The notes below the pieces were generated by a model, which ran no database searches, was not told the DNA's origin, and was given only the letters and a program-made list of their open reading frames with translations. The translations under genes and the position numbers were made by a program. From Climacium dendroides (taxonomy: Eukaryota > Streptophyta > Bryopsida > Hypnales > Climaciaceae): a DNA stretch of 64,000 bases. The stretch's first letter is position 1; each line of letters starts with the position of its first letter. The stretch lies in assembly GCA_950106755.1 (NCBI GenBank), contig OX467088.1:16662001-16726000 (forward strand). The letters run 5' to 3'. Shown here piece after piece: positions 22,472 to 33,700 of the stretch.

Positions 22472-25400
22472 CTAGTGACGCTCTGTGAATGTAGGTAGGT
22501 AAGCGTGCAATTTGGCTTTGTTGATGTTGAGTTGAAGGAATACTCGGCTGTTTTAGGGTCGGATAGATTGGGTAGAGCGTGGTATTTATTGGGGTGAGGA
22601 AGAACAGCCTCTTCGTGCTGAATTCAGCCCCTTGCAATGTTGGTGACAACTCTCATGTACTGTTTTGCAAGGAAAATAAAACTTTGTGTTTGATAAAGCC
22701 TTTGGAATGTTTTCTTGAGGGAATCTCGTTGCCACATGAGAGAAAGATTGTTGTGCATCACCTCCAATCACTGCGCAATGAAGGTGGTATATAAATTATG
22801 GTAACTTGAGTTGAAAAGGGAGTTCCACTATGCAAACTGCAGCAGACTCTGCGCGTCTCGTGGATGGAAAAGAATCCTTCTATATGCGATAGAAGTGCAG
22901 ATGGTGATCTTTGAAATTTTGTGGGAAAGTAGGGGATCTTGTACAGTAGTTTTGACCTCCAAATGAATGAATGTTTTTTGGGTTTTTTAACCCAAAAAGG
23001 GCTTGAAAGTCCTTTAAGGCAATGTAGAATATTCCAAATATGGTGGTATTTGACCAAAAATACATTGACCAAATATTGTTTATTACAAAATAAAATAATG
23101 ATCATGATTGCATGTAAATAACAATGTACTACAATTCATGTAGTAAACTACAATTGAAGAGTTATATGACTAAATACAGGTTGTATAGAGGGAACCAAGG
23201 GGCTTTCAAGGGTTAAACAAAGGATAAATACAATACCAAAGAAGATTACCACAATAACTAGCTTTTGCCTCTATGATGAGAGGGCCCTAACCAACACTAA
23301 ACTCGACTTAGTATTCATTGTTCATTTCTTGGATAGTTTATATTCTACATTACACAATAGGATGAAGGTAAAGTTTTTGGATTTTTCCAATGCACTTGTG
23401 TATCTCACAAATTTTCTTCATTTTATCTTCAAGAATATATGACCAATAATTTCAATTTTTCACATATAGGATTTGAAGCCTTCATCAATTAGATAAGATA
23501 TGTGATTGGATTTTTGAAAATTTAGAATAAAAATTTTCAATTCAATGTAGTGGAAATATAGAAGTAAAAAACATACAAAGTGAACTGAGGATTTGAAGTT
23601 TTATTATGTGGTCATAGGCACCATTAATCAACCTCTAAAAGACCAATGTCTCAATGGGGGACAAAATGGATTTTGGGTAGACTTCTAAAGTCACAATTTT
23701 TGTTGAGATTTTTTGAAACTTTTTCTTAAGATACAAAAATACATTAGCTTTCTAGAAATATACATTTTTTCTAAATTGGTGCATAGGACCAGATCAAAAA
23801 CTATACCATCCTAAGTACAATTTACACATCATTGGGCAACAAAAGAATTCTACAAAAACTTGAAATAAAGTTTTAAAAATTGTTTCTTTTAGATCACACC
23901 TTTGTCTAAATAGAAAGCTTTGATTCATTCCATTTGGATTGGTAATGTGAAAAATATGAAGCACCTTGTTTCCAACAATTAGATTTTTTTTTTTGAATAA
24001 ATAATATTGATATCCTTTTTGAGTTCAATTTTCACAATTTTTCAAAAATAGAAGTTCCACAGGTTTAAGTTTGCCAAAGAAATCTTACAATTGGAATTAG
24101 AGTGCTTCACTTCTATTTCAAAGATATTGACAATTTCATTTTTCCTTCTTTCTTATACATGTTTCTACTCAACACAGTTTTTAAGAATGAAAATTAAGTA
24201 TTTTTTATTTTATTTTAAATTGCTAGACTCTCAATTCAATTCTTTATCAATGGCAATTTTTTTAAAATTCAAACTCTGTAGTGCAAAAAAACTAAGTTAA
24301 GAAGGTTCAAAGGCAAATAATTTAGTCACATAAGGTGCAAAAGAATTTATTTTCTTTACTTTTATTGCAGATATCTTGCAATCTATGTGGCCAAAGTTTT
24401 TGAAATCTTTTCTACACCTTTTTATTCTAGTTTAGTTTAAGATCCCATGGTTAGATATACAAAAAAATTGATTTTCATAGTTTTTTGCTCTTTGCAATAG
24501 AAATGACAAGTTTCAGTGTTTTTTTGATGAAAACAAGGCCATGGTTGTTTTGGAGTTAACAATAAAAAAAACTTATATGAGCATATTTGACTCTTATTAC
24601 CAAAGATCACATGATTAATTATGGATGCCCACATTCCCATGGTTTTTGATATGGTTAGTGGCTTCCATCATTAACACTAGTGTGTTGTGTTGTTGCCATA
24701 GCTAAAATAAAATAAAAAATATTTTTCTAATTTTTTAATTTATAAAAACTTCTAAATTCAAAAAACTATGAAAATCAATTTTTTCAAAGTTTTTCTTTCA
24801 CACCATAGTTTTTTGCTAACTTCAAAGTTTTTCTTTCACACCATAAAGTGAGAGTTGCATTCTTGGTACACATAAAAAGCTTTATGCACAAATGAGTGCA
24901 AGAGCTTTGATTTGTGGCCTTTAGGCATGCCATTTAGAAGCTATGTTTTTTCCAAAATAAAAGATAATTTAATTCAATTTAAAAAAAAATTAAAATTCAT
25001 AATTTTTACACCTTAAGTCCAAATGACACAAAATTGATACAAATAGATAGCTTTCTATGCAAAGGAGCACTAAGAGCTTTGTTTTGTATTGTTTGGACAT
25101 GTGACATGAAAGTTATCATGTTTCTAAAGAAAAAGATGATTTTATTCAATTTTTGAATTCACAAAAACTTTGAAATTCAATAACTTTCACACCCTAAGTC
25201 CAAATGCCACGAAACAAAGTCTATGCACCCCTCCTTGCAAAGAGCCTTTGAGTGGTAACGAGAATGCTGCTGGATGACTCACGGTCTTTTAGATCTCAAC
25301 ATGTCAAACAAAACAAAACAACCTAACTTAAGGTATAGACTAGTGTACCCTATTCTGTTGCCACAACCAAAAGAAAAAAACAATGATTTCTAACATGGCT

Positions 25401-25508
25401 CCTCACCCACTCCCAATCCTTGAAGTAACTAATAAATTCCTCTCAGGTATCTTGTAAAGCATGATACCTCCTCCAATATGAGAACAACCATTGCATGGTT
25501 ATTAGACA
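22472..25508. other. AT-rich 3' flank of unit 3, no gene seen
   Basis: Apart from GST 3' UTR sequence (to about 22800) and fragments of unit flank, this is AT-rich DNA without a supported gene. It contains a possible short TTAA-bounded element at 22991-23212. Confidence 0.5.
22991..23212. mobile_element. Possible short piggyBac-type MITE (222 bp)
   Basis: Flanked by TTAA at 22987-22990 and 23213-23216. The left end reads CCCAAAAAGGGCTTGAAAGT and the right end, on the complement, CCCTTGAAAGCCCC. The shared word CTTGAAAG is offset between the ends, so the inverted repeat is weak. It may be chance in AT-rich DNA. Confidence 0.3.
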
Positions 25509-25512
25509 ATGT

Positions 25513-25946
25513 TAGAACAGCTCCAATGCATAAACAAGAAGAAACACTAAAAAGTGACAGGAAAGGGCTTGATGCTGGATTAGAAGGCAGGCCGGGCTTC
25601 TCGCGCGCCTAGAACTTGTTGCATCTACCCCAATGCAGCTAAGCTATGGGATGAGGCCCAACAAACACAACACTACAGGAGATTTTTTTTAAATTCTTAA
25701 ACTAAACCTCTTGCACTTTGGGTTAGGTGTTCGGATTTGCACACCGTGGTTAGCTTTTGGAATATTGTTCCATGCTCGGCACATTGCATGAAAATACAAA
25801 GCAAGGGCTCTCATGTGATGAGCCCTCTAAAATATCACTAACCGCAACGACTTCATTGGGGTTATAATTTTTTTGTAATAATCCTTTCCAGGGCCCATTT
25901 GCACCGTTCCCATGCTTATGAACGGGCTGCATTGGAGCTGCTCTTA
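25513..25946. mobile_element. 434-bp MITE at the junction of units 3 and 4
   Basis: Inverted ends: left TAGAACAGCTCCAATGCA, right complement TAAGAGCAGCTCCAATGCA. The short word ATGT flanks both sides, too short to assign a superfamily. It is non-coding. The sequence left of it matches the 3' end of units 1 and 2 (ACCATTGC...GGTTATTA), and the sequence right of it matches the unit head (CAGTACCTTACA), so it sits where elements A and B sit at the other two junctions. Confidence 0.7.
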
Positions 25947-26106
25947 TGTACAGTACCTTACAAACAGACTGATAAGCGTGCCACGACCAATGCAATGTTG
26001 AATCCAAGGGACGGACCGACCGACGGACCGACGGACCATTCCTCAAAATCAAAGAAGCATACTGCCCACCTTCCGTTAAAAAAAGTCATTGATGCTTTCC
26101 GATCGC

Positions 26107-26175
26107 CGGACCAAGCTTCCGTCCGACCAAGCTTCCGTCCGACCAAGCTTCCGTCCGACCAAGCTTCCGTCCGAC
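26107..26175. repeat. 16-bp minisatellite in unit 4 head
   Basis: About four to five copies of GACCAAGCTTCCGTCC. The corresponding region of unit 2 (6880-6960) is instead a CAGCTTCGGATCAAG-type array, and units 1 and 3 have only one or two copies, so the array has changed length since duplication. Confidence 0.8.
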
Positions 26176-28915
26176 CAAGCTTGCTTCGGACCAAGCTTCG
26201 GACCAATTTTAGTTCACTGACTTCACTTGGTCTGACAGAACCGAAGCTGGCCGATCACCTTCCCCAGTTCGGACTAAAGCAAAAGTCAAACCCCAGTGGC
26301 CGAGTCCATTTTATTTTTACTTTTTTCATTTTTGAGGTGAAATGAGCACCTAGGAAATGACCCCATTGTGGGTTTTTTTAGTATGTGAGATTTGGACCAC
26401 GGTTGTCATATCGGACGGAATTTCATTGTTCACGGACAGAATCGGACTGATTACCTTATTCTAGGTAGTGTAGAAATCAATCTTTCATTGTACTGAGGAA
26501 ACTATTTACATCCATAGAAATACATGAAATCTACAATATATGGATGTAATTTCATCCACGAAAATACATTAATCCAAAATAAGGCATTAGAAGATGTTTT
26601 AAGGCAAAAGAAGACTGCTAGTTCCCATCAGTTCCCAGATTGTGAGGAACTACAAGAACTCTGTCAAATTAGCAATCTAATATGGCCACAACCATGCCAC
26701 ATCAAATAATATTAATTAATTAATTAATTAATTTTTAAAATTTAAAATTAAAGATTTAAAAAAAATTGTAATGCATTCCTAGCTTGGAGAACAAGTCTAA
26801 AATGGCCCTCTTAAGCCCTCAAATCCCTTCTAATGCAATACCATCCCAAGATTTGAAAATATTTTGTCATTTTATCCATTATAAAAGACCTATCATGCTT
26901 CAAGGAGATTTTTATATCCCTTTGTACTACCCTATAGACAAGTGAATGTTATTTAACCCTTAAATTTTAGTATCGACAAAACTTTGAAGCTAATCAACTT
27001 TATCATGCTACTATTTTTAGTATTTAATTGTGACAAATTCTTTTGGAAGTTTTCTTTTAGCGTAAAAAATCCGATTTTGAAAATGAATGATTATGATTTT
27101 TCTTTTCAAGATTTTGTACAAGGGTGTCCATTGCCAAATCTTGATTATTTTTCTAATGTTGAAGACTCTTGGAAATGAGCCTCAAATACACTAGATCTTG
27201 GAGAGAAAATCACATTAGAAATTCATTTAAAAAATTTTAGGGTAGATTTTGAAGAGGCATAAATTGATTGGGGCTAAGTATGTTATGTCTTTTAACCTCA
27301 AATTTTTTGGGTGACCTCAATTTTTGATTTGACATGTGAAAGGAGGGTTCAAAGACTTCAAATCACTTTTTGAGTTTTAACATTCTTATGATCAAACATT
27401 ATAATATATGATTAACAATCATGATTAAACTAATAGACAAAACTATAACAACATTAGACCCAAGCAATGCAAATATAAGTAGAACCTCTCTTATTGCATA
27501 CTTTCTTAGTACATAATATGTAGTAAGAGAATTTAGAGAGAGTAGGTGGACCTGCGCCTAATTCAAGATGGAAAGACATATGGGCCTAAGAATTCAAGAT
27601 AGACAAACATGTTGTATGTGGTTTCTTTAAATGCATAAAACTTTTCTTAGTGTATAGTCCTAGCACCATGTAGTAAGAAGGATTCTACTTGAAACTAGAA
27701 TCTCAATGCAATGAGGTTACCAAAATTGTCCCATTTTAGAGATGGACTACCTTCCAACTCATCTCCAAGTGAGAGCAAACACCAAATAAGTATGACTTTA
27801 ACCAAGTATTGTTGATCAACTAGATGAATACTTCAACTTTGTTCAAGTATAGTTCACAAAGTTTGCAAGTTGTGAGCCAAGCTACCACGGCATAATCAAT
27901 GAAGGCCTCCTAGAGCATGTTCTTGAGAAATGATATAATATTTCAATCCATAAATTATATTGTTTTATATACTTTTTGTATGTGATCTCTAACATGTCTT
28001 GTTTGAATTTGTATAGTTATAATTGTAAAAAAAAAGATGATAAAACTTATCAAAATGTTGGCTTTTTGTTCGACTTAGAACAAATTCCAAGAAGCTCAAA
28101 TAAGACCTTGGGCAATTAGGGCTTAAAGGTTAACCTTGAAGCACTCCAACATCCAATTTCTAAACAACGAACAAGTTGAAACTCAAGTTTCATTCTCATT
28201 ACTTTTTGGGTGAAAGTCATCTTAGTTTGTGGAGATACTTCATCAAGTTGTTGTCCCATCTAATGGTTGGATTTGATATTACCAGAGTACACAATCTAGA
28301 AGTATGTCAAGTGGTTGACCAAACCCAAATTGCATTGACTCTAGTTCAAAACTAGATTTACAAAAGTGAGGCCATAGACTGAAAGAACGCAAAAATTCCA
28401 AAGAATCACCATGTGAACAAGAACCTCATTTCAAATCCATTCCAACAAATTGCACTCACAAAATGATAATATTTTGAATCTAATTGTACAGATGGAATGT
28501 ACAACTTAAAATCTACAACATGAATTTGTGTATGAATTCCAAAATATTCTTCAAAATAGTACTTTGAGATGATTTTTCTCCAATCGTGAATTCTAAAGAA
28601 GACTCTGAATGTTTAAATGTCAAACTGAGCAGGAAGAAAACTAAAAAAAAGTTTGAGGGCTAAGAAAATGCAAATTTGCAAATTCCTTCAGCCTCTTTCA
28701 ATGCTCATTTGGATGGCATGCTTACCGTATGTCCCTTTTAGAGGCAATAGTTTCGGCTCTACTTAAGAAACGGGACCCTTCGCGGGGACCTTCGTCTCCT
28801 GTCGGACTCTCGAATAGAAAATCAAAGAACATCACTCACAACGAAGCAGCCCACTCAATCCGCTTCCTATTATAATTTAGGTCTATTGCTTTGACTCCTG
28901 CAGCAACTCTCTCAC

Positions 28916-28921
28916 TATAAG
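28916..28921 (+). promoter_or_regulatory. TATA box of GSTF copy 4
   Basis: TATAAG in the conserved CTCTCTCACTATAAGATGCA context, about 435 bases upstream of the ATG. Confidence 0.5.
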
Positions 28922-29354
28922 ATGCAGGCTCTCAAACCCAGAGTTCCATACTAACTGTCATTGCTCTCACTCGCGACATTGCAGCTCCAGCTACTTGAAC
29001 TCTATCGAATCGGCGTTGCAATCAGGTGTCGTACGTGGGACAAAGCCTAGTATAGCTCTGCGATTCAGTTGCATACTCTGGGATTGTGGGTTTCTTCCAA
29101 ATGGAGCCATCGTTAGTGGATCATATAATTATATCCTTCCTTGCTCTCACTTGCATCTTGATGCTGTCCTTGATCAATCTGGATTAGCTAAATCAGGGAA
29201 CTGGAGCGGTCGTAAGCACTTTCCTCTGGGTGAAATCGTTCTCAGACGGAGCTGCAGTGCTTCTTGTTTTCAGAGAAATCAAACGCGAATTTACGAGGCT
29301 TGATGTTGTTGTTTGCAGGTGCTGGTCTGTGCAAGAAAGTCTACTGTAGCTATC

Positions 29355-30752
29355 ATGGTGATGAAGTTTTACTCCACATCGGCGCCCAACGGGGAGCGCG
29401 CTATTTTGCCACTCTTCTTGGCCGATGTAAGAAATGTCTGCTGAATTAAGGATTCCGTGATGTTGATTCTGTGGAAATGTGGTTGTATGCAAACCTCATT
29501 GTCGGTGATTTGGATCTTAAATCATGCAGCACTGACGAAGCGCAGATCAGATTAATTAACCCACTCGGTCTTTCTCACCATTATCGTGGGCATCTGCAGG
29601 TGGACCCTGAGAAGGAGATGGAGATGGTGCTAGTGAGCTTAATGGGGAAACAGCAACAAACGCCTGCGTACAAGGCGAAGAATGTAAGCCCAGGATAGCA
29701 ACCCTTTTCTTGGAGTTGGTTTCTTTTGAAGATGTACGTGTTGTCAGAGTTTCGGTTTGATTGATCCAGATGCCACCATTAACTGTAATTACTTTCAGCA
29801 CCTAACATAAATGCTGTTCCTGCAATTCGTATGTGTGCAGCCCTTTGGAGCCGTCCCGTTCTTGGAGGATGGCGATCTTGGAATTTTTGGTAAGTAGATG
29901 ATGCATTGCTAATAGAACTATGCCATGTCTTGTTTGCAACGGTTAGTGTGGCTCGCGTTAGAATCACTTGTTCTTTTCATCCAATCTTTTAGGTTGGTCG
30001 GCGTGCTTGACCTCACCTGATAGTGCTTCCATGCCTGGCAAAGAAATCAGTTAGTCTGAAAGTGAGCCAGTTCTTCAACATAATAGTGCTGCATTGGTTT
30101 TTGCAACAAAAGAGGCTCTGTACAGGCAGAGTTAGTGGTATCTTTTTGTTTTAATGTTCCATCAACATCGCTTCTTTCATGCAAGTGTGGTTGGATTTGG
30201 AGCAGCAACTTCGGTCTGCATGAGTGGGACGAGCCTGTAGCCCGAATAGTTTTGACTTAGCTGAAATGCGTGCGTGGAAATGCAGAGTCTCGAGCCATAG
30301 CCAACTACATTGTGGACAAGTACAACTTGACATTCCTGGTGGGGACGACGCCCAAGGAGAGGGCCACCATCAACCAGTGGGTGGAATCCGAGGCCCAGAA
30401 CTTCTACCCTGCAGTTTTTCCTCTGTTGAGGGAGGCCTTGTATTCTCGGAGGGAAAACAGGCCTTTGGATGAGAAAGTGAAGGCCACCAGTATGGAAAAT
30501 ACCGGCAAGGTGTTGGACGTGTACGAGGCCCAGCTCTCCAAGCACAAGTATCTGGCTGGTGATAGCTACACTCTGGCTGATGTATTCCACACCCCTTTCC
30601 TGTTGAAGGTTAGCACTCTGGATGCGTTTGCTGGAGCATTTGATAACCGTCCTCATGTGAAGGCTTGGGTTGACGATATCACCTCGAATGAAGCGTTCCT
30701 GAAAACCAGGAAACTGGATTGGGATAATGCCACCCCATTCCAGAGTGTGTAG
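29355..30752 (+). CDS. GSTF: Phi-class glutathione S-transferase, copy 4
   Basis: Intact: exons 29355-29426, 29600-29683, 29841-29889 and 30286-30752, 223 residues. The leader and first exon (GTCTACTGTAGCTATC before the ATG; YSTSAPNGER) match copy 2, and the last exon (SRRENRP, ENTGKV) and 3' UTR match copy 3. The GSH-site motifs VPFLEDGD and ESRA and the C-terminal domain are unbroken. AATAAA lies at 30956-30961. It is the last of the direct copies before the CACTA nest. Confidence 0.94.
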
Positions 30753-33700
30753 CTAGTGACGCTCTGTGAATGTAGGTAGGTAAGCGTGCAATTTGGCTTT
30801 GTTGATGTTGAGTTGAAGGAATACTCGGCTGTTTTAGGGTCGGATAGATTGGGTAGAGCGTGGTATTTATTGGGGTGAGGAAGAACAGCCTCTTCGTGCT
30901 GAATTCAGCCCCTTGCAATGTTGGTGACAACTCTCATGTACTGTTTTGCAAGGAAAATAAAACTTTGTGTTTGATAAAGCCTTTGGAATGTTTTCTTGAG
31001 GGAATCTCGTTGCCACATGAGAGAAAGATTGTATTGCATCACCTCCAGTCACTGCAGAATGAAGGTGGTGTATAAATTATGGTAGCAAAATGGGTGTAAA
31101 CCTGCCTATGACTGGCAAACCATCCATGATGGCCAATTGAAATAAAAATCATATTTTTGGGAAGCTAATGTGTTTTCCTATATTCACTAAAATATTCAAA
31201 AAATCACTAGAAATATTGAGACTATAGGAACCTGCCCAAAATCCATTTTGTCCCCAGAAGGAACAACAGAATATTAGGGGTTAAGAGGTCAAACTACCTT
31301 ACAAGACCTCCCGTTTTCACACAAAATTTCAAGAATGAACATCTACACTTTTGTTATATTGAAGGGTTCTCATTCATGCATAAGACTCGCAATATTCGCT
31401 ACAGTTTGCATAATGGAACTTCTTTTTGAACACAAGCTAAGATAAACCTCCCTATGATAGGCAAAATGAATGGTTTTAATTCCTAAAATCTCAACTCAAT
31501 TTTTTATCATATAAACTTATAAATTCAAAACCGATAGAATAAAAATTATAAGTTATGAAGGTCTAAAGCCAAATAAGGTAGTTGAGCTTGGTGGGAAAAA
31601 AAATTGTTTCGTTCACTTTAAACACAAATATCTTGCAATCTATGTGGTCAAAGTTTGTGAAATCTTTACCACACATTCTTATACTACCGTACCTTTAGCT
31701 CAACTTTGCCAAAAAATAATTCTAGAAAATGATGGCAAATTATTTTGGAAATTATGCCAAACATTTTGCAAAAAAAATAGAAATAAAACGAAAAAAATGA
31801 CCAAGTATTTAGAAATTATAGCACATGAGCAAAAATCAAATAAATAAAGACTTTGAAGTGAGAACAAATTGTCCATGTGCAAATCCCAATCCATCAAGCA
31901 AACTTTCAGTGATGAAGTGAAGGAGACACTTCATTGACATCAAGATAGAGTTGAAGATAGAGAGGTCATTTTTATAATGAAATCCATTGTTTGTTGTGAA
32001 TCTTCAAAGGGTATGGGATAATTTGATGATGAAAGCTTGACCACTCATTGTCAAAACTTTGTCCATAACTTTTGATTGAAGAATCAAAATCTCAAACTAA
32101 TTTTTAGAGATGAAATCTAGCTTGATTTTTCATATAAACTTAGTTCAAAGTTTTTTGAAAAAGTTAATATATTATGCCTAAATGAAGTTTAAAATTTTAT
32201 TTTGAACACAATTTCTATTTTTGACTTGACTATAAGCAATTGAGTTCTTACTAATCCTAATTTACATTCCTATCTCACATGGTTTGTTTTACCTCCTATG
32301 ACCCTAGTTGTATAAATAGCTTGTCTTTTAATTTTTTGATCACAATTAGAGGCCTTTGAAACTATGCAAGAAACTTAAGCATGAGAAGAGTAGTTGTATT
32401 AGGATAGATGATCTAGTTTAAAAGATGGACGAAAGGCCAAACTATAATTATTTATTTATCCAAAAAGTTGAATTTCAAAAAATGCCTTTTTTTAGATGGT
32501 GAACCCTAAATTTTCAACTTAAATAATTATTTGCTTGAGCAATGGCAAAGCTGCCCTAAAGATACGACAGTCTAGTACAAGATCCTATAATTAGATATGC
32601 ATAAAAATACTTTTATTTTAAAAACTTTTTGCTCATTGCTATAGAAATGGCAATTTCCAATGTTTTTTGATGGAAAGAGGCTTTAGAACTATAGAGGTTA
32701 AGTATGCTTTAGGGTTTTTTTAAACAAATAATTCTTAGTATCAAAAAGGATGATTTCCTCAGTAACCAATCCGTCCTTATGGAGTTTAAGGTCCCCAGCA
32801 ATAGCTCAACTTACTACTCATTGTTTATTTGTAGGATAATTCATATTCTACAATATGAAATAGGATAAAGGTAAAGTTCTTGGATTTTTCTAATGCACTT
32901 GTGTATCTTAACAAATTTTCTTTGTTTTATGTTCAAGAATACATGTGCAATATTTTCAATTTTTCACAAATAGGATCTGAAATTTTCATGAATTAGATAA
33001 GATATGTGATTGGATTTCTGAAAAATTAAATTAAAAACTTTCATTACAATGTAGTAGAAATATAGACTTTGTTTGACAATGTAGTACAAATTAGATCTAG
33101 AAAGTGAAAGTCATTTAAAGGAAAATTTATCATTAAAAGAGATTTGCGGCCTTATGAAGGCCGTTTCATGCCTGTATTCTTGATTGAGAACGCGTCCAAA
33201 TAAAATAAATAAATAAAATATTTAAAAATAAAAACTATTAAAAACATTAATTAATCAATTAATATTATCTAATGTGGAGGGTCTCGACCACGTCAGACTA
33301 CTAATTTGGCAAACTTCCTAGAGTTTCTTGCAATTGGGAACTCATGGGGACCTACAGTTTTCTAATGGCTTCAAATATCATCTCATGGGAAAATGCAAAT
33401 TTTCTAACAAAAAGCAGTATGGGTGAAAGCAAGGAAAGAAATTCTAATTTTAAATTGAGATGTCAAGTTTCACAAAACTATTGAAGATTTATGTTTTAAG
33501 AAAAAAATTCAATGAGTGTATTACTCTCTTGGTAATGAGATATTTTAATGCTTTTTAAATTTGTTGCTCATTTGGTATAAACTAAAGATATTTCAATGCT
33601 TTCTATGATTGATCACTTCAATGTCTTTTCACACAAAAAAGAATTGACAATAGACAAAATTTAAAAATCAATACAAGAAACTAGGGTTGTCATTTCTCAT

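Larger units (their letters stand above)
17955..25508 (+). repeat. Tandem duplication unit 3 (contains GSTF copy 3)
   Basis: Third copy of the unit. Its 5' flank up to 19535 is nearly identical to unit 2 (including the MITE at 18264-18522). A block of about 930 bases (19536-20474) then replaces the short matching sequence upstream of the promoter. The 3' flank diverges after 22800, with recognisable unit sequence again at 23290-23560 and at 25390-25508. Between these, 23600-25380 is AT-rich with no gene; parts of it (about 24340-24540) resemble 31560-32680 of unit 4. Confidence 0.8.
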
